NCBI RefSeq assembly: GCF_947495965.1
Contig: NZ_CANMBB010000003.1
Span: 1-64,000, forward strand
From: an uncultured Maribacter sp.
GTDB lineage: Bacteria > Bacteroidota > Bacteroidia > Flavobacteriales > Flavobacteriaceae
DNA: 64,000 bases
Reading direction: 5' to 3'
Positions 15,672 to 24,406 of the stretch are shown here, in pieces; within the stretch, counting starts at the first letter, position 1, and each line of letters begins with the position of its first letter. A program made the translations under genes and the position numbers. The notes beneath the pieces were generated by a model. It did no database searches and was not told the DNA's origin. It saw only the letters and a list, made by a program, of their open reading frames with translations.

Positions 15672-16052
15672 ATGGAACAAAACAAAATTATGACTGTGGT
15701 AAAGTCATATCCTGAAGCTTTTAAATTAATGGACACCTCTTTAATTGACAAAAATTTTACTAAAAACGCCTCTAAAACAGGGGTCTTATACGATTACGAA
15801 ACAAAGAAATGGGGTGAATTAACTAATGCTAATATTGAAGAAATCAAAAAATGGGTAACCGTTCATAATAAGGAAAATAGTATGCCCGATATTCATATAA
15901 AATCTCAAATAATTGATATCCAAGATAAAATAGCACTTGTAAAAATTGAGTTAGAATGGATAAAAAACATAAAAGGAAGCGATTATATATTGCTTGTTAA
16001 AAAAGGGAATGAATGGCTAATTGACAAAATATACTATCAAAGTATTATTTAA
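15672..16052 (+). CDS. NTF2-like (putative lumazine-binding) protein
   Basis: A 126-residue soluble protein resembling the nuclear transport factor 2-like fold: VVKSYPEAFKLMDTSLIDKNF (split core, about residues 9-29), then IDIQDKIALVKIELEW and DYILLVKKGNEWLIDKIYY. The C-terminal strand LLVKKGNEWLIDKI is typical of SnoaL/lumazine-binding-2 families. Substrate unknown. It heads the operon with the lipoprotein, GyrI-like and AlkC genes. Confidence 0.75.
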   Translation: MEQNKIMTVVKSYPEAFKLMDTSLIDKNFTKNASKTGVLYDYETKKWGELTNANIEEIKKWVTVHNKENSMPDIHIKSQIIDIQDKIALVKIELEWIKNIKGSDYILLVKKGNEWLIDKIYYQSII

Positions 16053-16066
16053 AACTAGAAAACAAA

Positions 16067-16816
16067 ATGATGATGAAAAATATTTTAATAGTTATAGGTG
16101 TAATATTCATATTTGGTTGTAACCAACATAAAACAAAAAAAATGAACGAAGCAAACACAGTAAATTCTAAAGCAGAAATAGCGCCTAAAATAGGGACAGT
16201 TGTATTAGTATTAGGCGAACAAAACCCAGAATATTCTAAAGAACAAGTGTTGGAACTATCCAGAGCTATAGACCCTATGGTAGATACTTTTGATGGCTAT
16301 TATGGACGAAAGATGATTTTTGGAATTGAAAACCCAAAATTGATGGGTGATGCCGTTTATTACAGAGATATTGAATCCTTTGAAAAAGCAACTGAAATAG
16401 AACTTAAAAGTGAAACATGTCTAAAGTTTTTTGCCACCATGCTACCAGAATCTAATTTAACAAAAATGTTAATAGGCTCTCCTGTATACATAAGCCCTAA
16501 AAAACAGGAAAAAGTAGGAGTTGTAGAAGTGGCTCTATTCAAGGCAAAACCAGAATTTACCAAAGAAGAGATAACAAAAAGCGCTATTGCTATTAACCCA
16601 ATATTAAAGAAATTAGATGGTTTTATAAGTCGTAAACTAGCAGTTACTACAGATGGACAATGGATGGATATTTTGTATTGGTCAAGCCTAGAAAAAGCAA
16701 AAAGTGCATTAGCAGTAGTAATGAAAAGCGAAGTTTGCAAAACTTTCTTCGAGATGACCGATGAGGCTAACTCAGAATTTATACATTTTGATATAGCAAT
16801 TGACACAGAACAATAG
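16067..16816 (+). CDS. Lipoprotein with two tandem ABM-like domains
   Basis: A 249-residue protein whose N-terminal signal ends in a lipobox (VIFIFGC, Cys near residue 18). Two related domains follow, at about residues 45-135 and 148-245. They share GYYGRK/GFISRK and similar helix text KSETCLKFFATM/KSEVCKTFFEMT. The second is closest to the protein at 14582. The start is ambiguous among three adjacent ATGs (16067, 16070, 16073). An exported tandem ABM-like protein is unusual; function unknown. Confidence 0.75.
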   Translation: MMMKNILIVIGVIFIFGCNQHKTKKMNEANTVNSKAEIAPKIGTVVLVLGEQNPEYSKEQVLELSRAIDPMVDTFDGYYGRKMIFGIENPKLMGDAVYYRDIESFEKATEIELKSETCLKFFATMLPESNLTKMLIGSPVYISPKKQEKVGVVEVALFKAKPEFTKEEITKSAIAINPILKKLDGFISRKLAVTTDGQWMDILYWSSLEKAKSALAVVMKSEVCKTFFEMTDEANSEFIHFDIAIDTEQ

Positions 16817-16818
16817 AT

Positions 16819-17454
16819 ATGCCAACAAAACACGAATGGCGAAAAGCCGAAAAAGCACTGTATTTACCCAAAACTAAACCCGAATTAATAGAGGTTTCGG
16901 CGCAAAAATTCATTACTATTTCAGGAGCAGGAAACCCGAATAGTCAACATTTTGCAAATTGTGTGTCGGTATTATACCCAATCTCGTATGCAATTAAAAT
17001 GAACGCTAAAAAAATGAAACAACCATCTATTGGGTATTTTGATTATACTGTATATCCCTTAGAAGGTCTTTGGGATTTAAATGAAGAAGCAAAAAAACGA
17101 TATAACGGCACATTAAATAAAGATGATTTGGTATTTAAACTTATGATTCGTCAGCCAGATTTCGTATCTCAAGATTTTTTTAGTGAAATGCTAGCTCTTA
17201 CCAAAAAGAAAAAACCACACTCGCTTTTGGAAAACTTAAAGTTTGAAACCATTACAGATGGGAAATGCATACAAATGATGCATATAGGGCATTACGATGA
17301 TGAACCCAAAAGTTTTAAACTAATGGAGCAATTTGCATTAGAACAAGGCGTAGAAAGGTTGTCGAAAGCACATAGGGAAATCTATTTATCCGATTTTAGA
17401 AAAGTAGCACCTGAAAAACTAAAAACGGTTTTACGATTTCAATTAAAAAATTAG
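16819..17454 (+). CDS. GyrI-like small-molecule-binding domain protein
   Basis: A 211-residue protein with the GyrI/BltR-like ligand-binding fold. Features include KFITISGAGNPNSQ (about residues 31-44), then WDLNEEAKKRYNG, and near the end CIQMMHIGHYDDEP (about 153-166), typical of the stand-alone cytosolic members. It starts 2 bp after the lipoprotein stop and 5 bp before the AlkC-like gene, so the three are tightly linked. Members bind lipophilic or cationic compounds, and some hydrolyse cyclopropanoids. Confidence 0.85.
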   Translation: MPTKHEWRKAEKALYLPKTKPELIEVSAQKFITISGAGNPNSQHFANCVSVLYPISYAIKMNAKKMKQPSIGYFDYTVYPLEGLWDLNEEAKKRYNGTLNKDDLVFKLMIRQPDFVSQDFFSEMLALTKKKKPHSLLENLKFETITDGKCIQMMHIGHYDDEPKSFKLMEQFALEQGVERLSKAHREIYLSDFRKVAPEKLKTVLRFQLKN

Positions 17455-17459
17455 TAGGT

Positions 17460-18575
17460 ATGGCAGACTTATTTAAACACATATACAATCACACTTTTTT
17501 TGAAGTCTTTACCTCAATTTTTAAAGAGGTAGTACCCTCATTCAATACCAAAGAATTTTTAAATGACATTTTTGATGATGAATGGGAAAATCGAGAGTTA
17601 AAACAGCGGATGCGCCATACCACAAATACTCTACATCGGCAACTTTCAGGTAACTTTGAAAAGGATGTTGCAGATATTCTTCGTTTTATCACCTTGTGGA
17701 AAGGCAGAGAAACCAAAGTTAGCCCAAATGATGGTTTAGCGTTTATCTTTTTACCCGACTATTTAGAGCAATATGGCATAGAACACTATACTCTGGCGAT
17801 GAATGCCACAGAAGCGATTACAGCATTTGCGAGTTGTGAATTTTCAATACGCCCTTTTATTATAAAATACCCAGAAAAAAGCATGGTACAAATGCTTCAA
17901 TGGGCGTCACATAATAATTTGCATGTTAGACGATTGGCATCAGAAGGTTCAAGACCACGCTTACCTTGGGCAATGGCACTTCCTGTTTTAAAGAAAGACC
18001 CTGCTCCTATTTTGCCTATATTGGAAAAACTAAAAACAGACCCGTCAGAATATGTCCGTAGAAGTGTTGCTAATAACCTAAACGATATTGCTAAGGACAA
18101 CCCAGAAGTAGTTATTAAAATAGCTAAACAATGGAAAGGTATTTCAAAAGAAACCGATTGGGTGGTTAAACACGCTTGTCGTACCTTATTAAAACAAGGC
18201 AATCAAGAAATTATGGCATTGTTTGGCTTTGGGAAAGTGGACAAGTTTAAACTTTCTAATTTTAAAATTAATACAACTAAGGTTAAAATTGGAACTCATC
18301 TAGATTTTTCGTTTGATTTAATAAACACAAATAATACAACATCAAAAATTAGATTAGAATATGGCTTATACTATCAAAAACTCAATGGCACCTTATCGAA
18401 AAAAGTGTTTAAGATAAGTGAGAAAGAATATTCTCCAAAATCGACAACCAGTATTAATAGAAAACAATCTTTTAAACGGATCACTACTAGGAAATTTCAC
18501 ACCGGAAAACATCAAGTATCCGTTATAATAAATGGAAGCGAATTAGAAAAAAGAAATTTTGAACTAATTGAATAG
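17460..18575 (+). CDS. DNA alkylation repair glycosylase, AlkC type
   Basis: A 371-residue protein. The HEAT-like repeat domain (about residues 1-260) includes HNNLHVRRLASEGSRPRLPW (162-181) and PSEYVRRSVANNLNDIAKDN. The C-terminal segment (about 265-371) has beta-rich text expected of an Ig-like domain. AlkC enzymes excise N3-methyl-type alkylpurines, and the added Ig-like domain distinguishes them from AlkD. It is the last gene of the WYL-linked operon, which implies that the operon answers electrophilic or alkylating stress. Confidence 0.88.
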   Translation: MADLFKHIYNHTFFEVFTSIFKEVVPSFNTKEFLNDIFDDEWENRELKQRMRHTTNTLHRQLSGNFEKDVADILRFITLWKGRETKVSPNDGLAFIFLPDYLEQYGIEHYTLAMNATEAITAFASCEFSIRPFIIKYPEKSMVQMLQWASHNNLHVRRLASEGSRPRLPWAMALPVLKKDPAPILPILEKLKTDPSEYVRRSVANNLNDIAKDNPEVVIKIAKQWKGISKETDWVVKHACRTLLKQGNQEIMALFGFGKVDKFKLSNFKINTTKVKIGTHLDFSFDLINTNNTTSKIRLEYGLYYQKLNGTLSKKVFKISEKEYSPKSTTSINRKQSFKRITTRKFHTGKHQVSVIINGSELEKRNFELIE

Positions 18576-18593
18576 AAAAATGCCATTACAAAA

Positions 18594-18620
18594 TGTCACG
18601 TTTTCACTTTTCAAATTGTC
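18594..18620 (+). promoter_or_regulatory. ECF41-type promoter for the sigma factor gene
   Basis: TGTCACG (18594-18600), a 16-bp spacer and TGTC (18617-18620) match the published ECF41 promoter architecture TGTCACA-n16-CGTC with exact spacing and one change in each box. The same element occurs at 19483. It lies 28 bp before the TTG start of the ECF41-like gene, implying autoregulation. Confidence 0.8.
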
Positions 18621-18647
18621 ATACCTTCAAAACATAATAATTAGATT

Positions 18648-19478
18648 TTGAAAAATTATCACGACATATTGTTTCCATTCGCATATAACATTCTTGGTTC
18701 TTCTGAAGATGCAAAAGATACTATTCAAGATATTCTTGTAAAGTACTTGATAATTGACAAAGAGCATATTAAGAATGAAATTGGATATTTAATCAAGTCT
18801 GTTATCAATCAATCAATTAATGTAAAAAAGAAGAAAAAAGCAATAGGAACTGATAGTATTTGGCTTCCAGAGCCACTTTCCACTGAAAATGCAGATGACA
18901 ACATCAATCACAATGAGGTTTTATCTTATTCAATGCTTACGCTTCTGGAGAAATTAACAGCAAAAGAACGTGCTGTTTTTATTTTAAAAGTAGCTTTTGA
19001 TTATTCTCATAAAGAAATTGCTGAAACCATTGGTTTTACAATTGAAAATTCAAGAAAATTATTAAGTAGAGCAAAAATTAAACTGAATAATAGCAAAACA
19101 AAAAACAATAGTATTCCCAAAAATGAATCCCAAAAATTGAAGCAATACATTGAAGCAATGCAAAATGGAAACTTGTCTGCTTTAGAAAAACTACTATCTA
19201 AAGACATACTACTAGCCGCAGATGGAGGGAAAAACATTAAAGTAGTTAGAGAATTAACAAGCGGTATAACAAACACTTCTAAGCTATTGCTATATGTTTA
19301 CAAAGCCTTTTTAACTGGTTTAGAGATTAAACACTCCATCATAAATCACCAACCTGCTATTCTATTTTATCAAAATGAGGTACTTAAAAATTGTCAGATA
19401 TTTGAAATAGAAAAAAATAAGATTGTAAATATTTACTCTATTGTTGATCCAAATAAACTAAAATCACTTTCCTTTTAA
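18648..19478 (+). CDS. ECF41-type sigma factor with fused NTF2-like C-terminal domain
   Basis: A 276-residue protein with a TTG start. Sigma region 2 is at about residues 1-62 and region 4 at about 90-148 (YSHKEIAETIGFTIENSRKL). The signature motifs of ECF41 factors are visible: WLPEP (72-76) in the linker, DGGK (192-195) in the C-terminal SnoaL/NTF2-like domain, and DPNKL (267-271) near the end. In this group the C-terminal domain modulates activity in place of an anti-sigma factor. Promoters of the predicted ECF41 class precede both this gene and the adjacent azoreductase gene. Confidence 0.92.
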   Translation: MKNYHDILFPFAYNILGSSEDAKDTIQDILVKYLIIDKEHIKNEIGYLIKSVINQSINVKKKKKAIGTDSIWLPEPLSTENADDNINHNEVLSYSMLTLLEKLTAKERAVFILKVAFDYSHKEIAETIGFTIENSRKLLSRAKIKLNNSKTKNNSIPKNESQKLKQYIEAMQNGNLSALEKLLSKDILLAADGGKNIKVVRELTSGITNTSKLLLYVYKAFLTGLEIKHSIINHQPAILFYQNEVLKNCQIFEIEKNKIVNIYSIVDPNKLKSLSF

Positions 19479-19482
19479 AATT

Positions 19483-19509
19483 TGTCACGTTTTCTCTTTT
19501 GGTTTTGTC
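19483..19509 (+). promoter_or_regulatory. ECF41-type promoter for azoreductase/cupin operon
   Basis: TGTCACG (19483-19489), 16 bp, then TGTC (19506-19509). The element is nearly identical to the one at 18594, including the TTTTC-rich spacer and the following ATAC. It lies 28 bp before the azoreductase start, the same distance as at the sigma gene. This argues that the two genes share the sigma factor. Confidence 0.8.
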
Positions 19510-19536
19510 ATACTATTGAACATAAATACGCAATAG

Positions 19537-20154
19537 ATGAAAAAATTATTACGAATAGATGCCAGCTTAAGAAAAGAAGGTTCGCACTCCAGACACTTAG
19601 CTAATTATTTTGAAAAAAATTGGCTAAAAGCCCATCCTACAGGAAAAGTGATTTATAAAGACTTAACAAAAACTGAAATACCTCACTTGCAGAATGAAAC
19701 AGTAGAAGCATTCCATATTCCTCTAAAAGAGCAAAACAAGATTAATAAACAAGCTACAAGTTTATCTGACAAACTTATTTCGGAACTAAAATCTGCAGAC
19801 TATGTACTTATTAGTAGTCCTTTGTATAATTTAAATATCCCATCCACTTTAAAATCGTACTTAGATCACATCATTAGATCTGGACATACATTTAGAGTAA
19901 ATAAAGATGGTAGTTATCAAGGTTTACTCAAAAACACTAAAGCATATGTAATTACAACTAAAGGCGAAACATATAAAGGTACAACAATGGCTTCTTTAGA
20001 TTTTCAAGAACCATACCTCAAAACAATTTTCGGTTTTATCAATTTAGAGCTTAAAGCTATTTTTTCTCTTGAAGGAACAGCTTATCCGGAGCTTCTAGAA
20101 AAGAATAATAAAATACAACAGGAAAAAATTTTAATGACCTTACAAAATATTTAA
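19537..20154 (+). CDS. FMN-dependent NADH:quinone oxidoreductase / azoreductase
   Basis: A 205-residue flavodoxin-like protein of the AzoR family. The FMN phosphate-binding start is DASLRKEGSHSRHLANYF. The flavin-contact segment SSPLYNLNIPSTLKSYLDHI (about residues 93-112) and TTKGETYKG (about 144-152) are typical. AzoR enzymes reduce quinones and azo compounds with NADH in the cytosol. Preceded by a predicted ECF41 promoter and followed 3 bp later by a cupin gene, it is the likely main target of the sigma factor. Confidence 0.88.
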   Translation: MKKLLRIDASLRKEGSHSRHLANYFEKNWLKAHPTGKVIYKDLTKTEIPHLQNETVEAFHIPLKEQNKINKQATSLSDKLISELKSADYVLISSPLYNLNIPSTLKSYLDHIIRSGHTFRVNKDGSYQGLLKNTKAYVITTKGETYKGTTMASLDFQEPYLKTIFGFINLELKAIFSLEGTAYPELLEKNNKIQQEKILMTLQNI

Positions 20155-20157
20155 TCT

Positions 20158-20664
20158 ATGAAACCAGATTACTTTAATGACAAGCTTGAAAATAAAGCAT
20201 CTATTATACAGCCTAATGAAGGAGAAAAATTAGAGTTAAGTACCATTGCAATAACATTTAAAGTAACTAGTGAAATGTCTAATGACCAATTAGGTGTTTA
20301 TGAAATTACACTTCCGCCAATGGCAATTGGTGCAAAATTGCATTACCATAGATTTATGGACGAAACTTTTATTGTAAACCAAGGAGAGTTAACCATGCAA
20401 GTTGGCAAAGAAGAATACAAAGCCAAACCAGGAACTGTTGCTTATGTTCCAAGATTTACACCCCACGGATTTAAAAATGACACGGATAAAACTGTAAAAC
20501 TAACCTTAATTTTTAATCCATCTCAAAAACGAGAAGGTTTTTTTAAAGGCTTACACGAAACCTTAAATGAAGTACCTATTAACCCCGAAAAATATTTAAA
20601 ACTATACAATAAATATGATAGTTTCCCTGTAGATACTTCTAATATGATCCCAATAAGGAAATAA
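20158..20664 (+). CDS. Cupin domain protein
   Basis: A 168-residue single-cupin protein. The metal-binding motif 1 reads GAKLHYHRFMDETFIVNQGE (about residues 60-79) and motif 2 PGTVAYVPRFTPHGFKN (about 97-113). The spacing fits a functional metal cupin such as a quercetinase-like or other small-molecule dioxygenase. Co-transcribed with the azoreductase (3-bp gap). The substrate is unknown. Confidence 0.85.
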   Translation: MKPDYFNDKLENKASIIQPNEGEKLELSTIAITFKVTSEMSNDQLGVYEITLPPMAIGAKLHYHRFMDETFIVNQGELTMQVGKEEYKAKPGTVAYVPRFTPHGFKNDTDKTVKLTLIFNPSQKREGFFKGLHETLNEVPINPEKYLKLYNKYDSFPVDTSNMIPIRK

Positions 20665-20677
20665 TTTTTAAAAAATC

Positions 20678-20711
20678 AAAGCAGCTTTAACTGGGGACTA
20701 AAGTTGCTTTT
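20678..20711 (+). terminator. Rho-independent terminator after cupin
   Basis: AAAGCAGCTTTA and TAAAGTTGCTTT pair over 12 bp with one G-T wobble around a 9-base loop. A T-rich tail follows. It ends the ECF41-dependent azoreductase/cupin unit. Confidence 0.75.
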
Positions 20712-20728
20712 CCTATTTTAGTTGTTAA

Positions 20729-21475
20729 TTGGAATATAAAGAATACATACCATATAATAATTTAAATTCTATTGTTGATACAATTTGGCTAGCCACAAAT
20801 TTTAATCAAGAAATTGAATCAAGAATAATTCCTGATGGTCATATCGACGTTATTTTTGAGCTAGATAAAGAAACTTACAATTATTCAAAGAATAAAATTA
20901 GAGTTTCAGGAATGATGACCACTTATAAAAAAGTAACCTCAAAAAAAAACTCAAAAACCATAGGAGTACGTTTTAAAGCTGGTCAATTTAATACAATTTC
21001 AAACATTCCTGTTTCAGAGTTAAAGAATGAAACATTGAGCGCTTCAGATATCTTTCCGCACTTTAATTATTCTATTTTAGACAAGCTCATTGAATGTAAA
21101 AATCAATTTGGAAAAATAATGCTTGTCAATGATTTTATAACAAATATTATTCAATGGAATAAGGTAAACAAAAACAAGTTAGAACTTTCTGTTTGTAAGT
21201 CTATTGAAACTAATTTTCAAGATATTGACCTTGCTAAAATTGCAAAAGAACATCTTATAAGTTTAAGGCAGTTAGAAAGACGTTTTAAAGCAATAGTTGG
21301 AGTTACCATGAAGGAATATCATGCCATAACCCGATTTAACAAAACAATGAAATACATTTCTACAAACCCTAATACAAGTTTACTACATGTTGCATTTGAT
21401 ATGGGGTATTTTGATCATTCTCATCTCACTAAAGAGATTAACAAAATGTCGGGCTTAAATCCATCAGAAATTTAA
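20729..21475 (+). CDS. AraC family transcriptional regulator (DUF6597-like N-terminus)
   Basis: A 248-residue regulator with a TTG start. The N-terminal region (IIPDGHIDVIFEL, about residues 33-45) is of the DUF6597-like type seen with AraC domains. The C-terminal helix-turn-helix covers about 160-245 (HLISLRQLERRFKAIVGV and MGYFDHSHLTKEINKMSG). It may regulate the next gene, a VOC protein, or act remotely. Inducer unknown. Confidence 0.85.
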   Translation: MEYKEYIPYNNLNSIVDTIWLATNFNQEIESRIIPDGHIDVIFELDKETYNYSKNKIRVSGMMTTYKKVTSKKNSKTIGVRFKAGQFNTISNIPVSELKNETLSASDIFPHFNYSILDKLIECKNQFGKIMLVNDFITNIIQWNKVNKNKLELSVCKSIETNFQDIDLAKIAKEHLISLRQLERRFKAIVGVTMKEYHAITRFNKTMKYISTNPNTSLLHVAFDMGYFDHSHLTKEINKMSGLNPSEI

Positions 21476-21536
21476 TGCTGTCGTTTTTTTACAAAGTATA
21501 GAGCTTTGGTTGTTTTTACTTTTGTTTGAAAACAAA

Positions 21537-22004
21537 ATGAGAAAATACTTTTTAATACTTATTTTTATTGGTTTCTCATACAATCTTCATTCACAAACTA
21601 AAAACAAAAAAATGTCAAAATTAGAGTCTCTTACACCTAATATAATGGTTAAGGATGTAAATACAACACTGGGGTATTACATAGATAAACTAGGTTTTAA
21701 ATTGATTGATACGAATCCTGAAAAAGGAGAATATGAATGGGGTTATGTTATGTTAGATAATGTAGGCCTTATGTTCCAAGAAGAAAAATCACTAAAAAAT
21801 GAATATAAAGAAATAGAACCAATGCATGTTGGAGGTGCGTTAACCTTTTACATTCGGGTAAAAAACATACAGGATTATTATAGTAAAATCTCTGATAAGG
21901 TTACGGTAATAAAACCAATAAACAAAACTTTCTACGGCACCAATGAATTTGCTATACTGGATATAAATGGGTTTGTTTTAACCTTTTCTGAAACTCCAGA
22001 ATAA
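21537..22004 (+). CDS. VOC-fold (glyoxalase-like) protein with a possible signal peptide
   Basis: A 155-residue protein from the ATG at 21537, beginning with a hydrophobic stretch MRKYFLILIFIGFSYNLHSQ that resembles a signal peptide. The VOC domain (about residues 27-155) contains LTPNIMVKDVNTTLGYYIDK, GALTFYIRVKNIQDYYSKI and ILDINGFVLTFSE. VOC proteins are normally cytosolic, so an alternative start at the internal ATG (21612) would give a plain VOC protein; both are possible. Function is likely fosfomycin/bleomycin-type binding or dioxygenase-like, unproved. Confidence 0.75.
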   Translation: MRKYFLILIFIGFSYNLHSQTKNKKMSKLESLTPNIMVKDVNTTLGYYIDKLGFKLIDTNPEKGEYEWGYVMLDNVGLMFQEEKSLKNEYKEIEPMHVGGALTFYIRVKNIQDYYSKISDKVTVIKPINKTFYGTNEFAILDINGFVLTFSETPE

Positions 22005-22012
22005 ATCTGAAA

Positions 22013-22690
22013 ATGGATTTTGAAAAAATTGCTAAGCAGCTAGCAAATCCATCAGGTAAATTTGGGGTAAATGTAGCATTAGGAATGAATACAATGAATG
22101 CATTTATAAGTAAAACAACTTATGATTTATTACAAATTAAAGATGCCGAAAGTGTTCTAGAAATTGGATTGGGTAATGGTAAATTCATTGAAAGCATTTT
22201 AGCTTATGGAAATAGTATTTCATATACTGGTATTGATATTTCAGAAATTATGATAACTGAAGCTAAAAAAATTAACAGGCATTTATTAGACACAAATCAT
22301 ATTGATTTATTTAAGGCAGATGTTGAAAAAATGTCATTTTGGGATGAAACATTTGACAAGATATGTACCATTAATACCATTTACTTTTGGAAAAATCCAT
22401 CTATTGCACTAAAAGAAATGTACAGAGTATTAAAACCAAATGGCATATTAATTGTTTCATTCAGACCTTTTATTGAAGGGCAAACACTTGACTTTACTAA
22501 ATATGGATTTAAAGAATATAGAGCAGAAGATTTTGAGGCTTTAATGCAACAAACAGATTTTAAAATAATTGGAAAGATTGATAAAATTGAACCCTCAATT
22601 GTTTTTAATGGGCAAATTCAGAATCTATCTTCTCAATATTTTACTTTAAAAAAACTAGGAATGAGAAAAAACTTATCCTTGTCTATTTAA
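22013..22690 (+). CDS. Class I SAM-dependent methyltransferase
   Basis: A 225-residue methyltransferase with motif I VLEIGLGNGKFIESIL (about residues 49-64), acidic GIDISEIMITEA for motif post-I and TINTIYFWKNPSIALKEMYRVLKPNG (split motif region III). It is in the UbiE/methyltransferase-11 group of small-molecule methyltransferases. It starts 8 bp after the VOC gene. Substrate unknown. Confidence 0.85.
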   Translation: MDFEKIAKQLANPSGKFGVNVALGMNTMNAFISKTTYDLLQIKDAESVLEIGLGNGKFIESILAYGNSISYTGIDISEIMITEAKKINRHLLDTNHIDLFKADVEKMSFWDETFDKICTINTIYFWKNPSIALKEMYRVLKPNGILIVSFRPFIEGQTLDFTKYGFKEYRAEDFEALMQQTDFKIIGKIDKIEPSIVFNGQIQNLSSQYFTLKKLGMRKNLSLSI

Positions 22691-22925
22691 AACCTTAAAT
22701 ACAGAACAAGATTTATAGAAAAAAACTAAATTTAAAGCTATTTAAACAAAGCATAAAATAGTCAACCTATTTCAGATTAACATAAAGTATAAATATTAAT
22801 TATACTTTAAATTCTTTTATAAATAAAACCTAACTAACAATTATTTGTCGAATTTAGAAGTTATAAAAAAAGTGCAAGACTACTACGTGATCTATTACAT
22901 ATTTTTTTGATTTAATAAAACAGTA

Positions 22926-23606
22926 ATGAATTTAAAAGAACACTATAACCTATTGTATAACAGTACAATTAAAAAACTTAAAAACAATAACTATAGTGTA
23001 GATACATTAATAAATTCTCCGTTAGACAACAGGTTTGGAATAACGCTTTTAATACGACCAAGTGCTACTGTAAAAAATAAAATTCAAGAGTTTATCTCAG
23101 AACTTAAAGTCCTTGAACCCGACCAATATTTTTATCCTAGTTCCGATATTCATATAACTGTTATGTCTATCATTTCTTGTTATGATGGTTTTACACTTTC
23201 GCAAATAAACCCTACAGAGTATCAATCTATAATTAAGCAAAGTCTACATCAAAAAAATAAATTCAACATTTCCTTTAAAGGCATAACTGCTTCTACGTCT
23301 TGTGTTATGTTACAAGGTTTTTTTAATGACGAAACACTAGATAATATTAGAAATTCTTTACGTACAAATTTTAAAAATACAACTCTAGAACAATCTTTAG
23401 ATAAACGCTATACGATACAAACTGCACATGCTACAATTTTTAGAATACAAAAACCGCTGAAAGATAAAATTGCCTTCATTAATTTACTTAAAACATATAA
23501 AGACTTTGATTTTGGTACTTTTACTGTAGATTCTTTAGAACTTGTGTATAATGATTGGTATCAGAAAGCAGAAAAAATTCAAAAACTTTATACCTTCCCG
23601 CTTTAA
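22926..23606 (+). CDS. 2H phosphoesterase superfamily (RNA ligase-like) protein
   Basis: A 226-residue protein with two H-x-T motifs: HIT in SDIHITVMS (about residue 77) and HAT in AHATIFRI (about residue 180). The double HxT/S pattern defines the 2H phosphoesterase fold (2'-5' RNA ligase, cyclic phosphodiesterase). Substrate not predictable. It is preceded by a 235-bp gap in which I see no gene and lies 23 bp before modA, though a functional link to molybdate is not expected. Confidence 0.75.
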   Translation: MNLKEHYNLLYNSTIKKLKNNNYSVDTLINSPLDNRFGITLLIRPSATVKNKIQEFISELKVLEPDQYFYPSSDIHITVMSIISCYDGFTLSQINPTEYQSIIKQSLHQKNKFNISFKGITASTSCVMLQGFFNDETLDNIRNSLRTNFKNTTLEQSLDKRYTIQTAHATIFRIQKPLKDKIAFINLLKTYKDFDFGTFTVDSLELVYNDWYQKAEKIQKLYTFPL

Positions 23607-23629
23607 TTAGTCTTGTTATCTAAAATCTT

Positions 23630-24406
23630 ATGTTATCCATAAAAAACATTTATATACTTTTTAAAAGTTGGTTCCTGTTCATTTTAATTTCTTCATGTAA
23701 CTCTAATACCTCTAATACCAAAATTATAATAGCTACTGCAGCAAATATGCAGCCTGCTATAGCCGAAATTTCTAATTCATTTTCTAAAAAATCTGGTATA
23801 AAATGCAAAACTGTAGTAAGCTCTTCTGGTAAATTAACTGCTCAAATTAAAGAAGGAGCTCCTTACAATATTTTTATTTCTGCGAATAGAAAATATCCTC
23901 AAGAAATATATGATCACAAATTAGGACTTACAATTCCAAAAATATATGCGTATGGAAAATTGGTTCTTTGGTCTGCTATAGATACTATAACACCATCAAC
24001 ATCTATTTTAAAAAACGCTAACATAAAACATATTGCTATTGCCAATCCTAAAACAGCACCATACGGAGCTGCTGCTATAGAATCTTTAAAAAATTATAAC
24101 TTATACAATGCAATAGAGAGTAAATTAGTGTTTGGGGAGAGTATTTCCCAAACCAATCAATTTATAACATCTAAATCTGCATCTATTGGTTTTACAGCCT
24201 TATCTGTTGTATTAGATAAAAAAATGAAAAATATTGGTAAATGGGTTGCTGTAGATACTACTACCTACTCCCCTATTGCTCAAAGCATTATTGTAATTAA
24301 ACAAAATGCTAAAGAAAATAAAAACGCAACAGCTTTTTATAACTATCTTTTTTCTAAAGAAGGACAAGAAATTATAAAGAAATACGGATATTCGGTAAAT
24401 GAATAA
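23630..24406 (+). CDS. modA: Molybdate ABC transporter substrate-binding lipoprotein
   Basis: A 258-residue lipoprotein; the lipobox is ISSC (Cys near residue 23). It has the periplasmic-binding fold with TAANMQPAIAEI, KTVVSSSGKLTAQIKEGAPYN split over about residues 63-83, and AIANPKTAPYGAAAIE near 144-159. It binds molybdate or tungstate outside the inner membrane and delivers it to ModB. Its 3' end overlaps the Mop gene by 8 bp, which indicates coupled translation. Confidence 0.92.
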   Translation: MLSIKNIYILFKSWFLFILISSCNSNTSNTKIIIATAANMQPAIAEISNSFSKKSGIKCKTVVSSSGKLTAQIKEGAPYNIFISANRKYPQEIYDHKLGLTIPKIYAYGKLVLWSAIDTITPSTSILKNANIKHIAIANPKTAPYGAAAIESLKNYNLYNAIESKLVFGESISQTNQFITSKSASIGFTALSVVLDKKMKNIGKWVAVDTTTYSPIAQSIIVIKQNAKENKNATAFYNYLFSKEGQEIIKKYGYSVNE

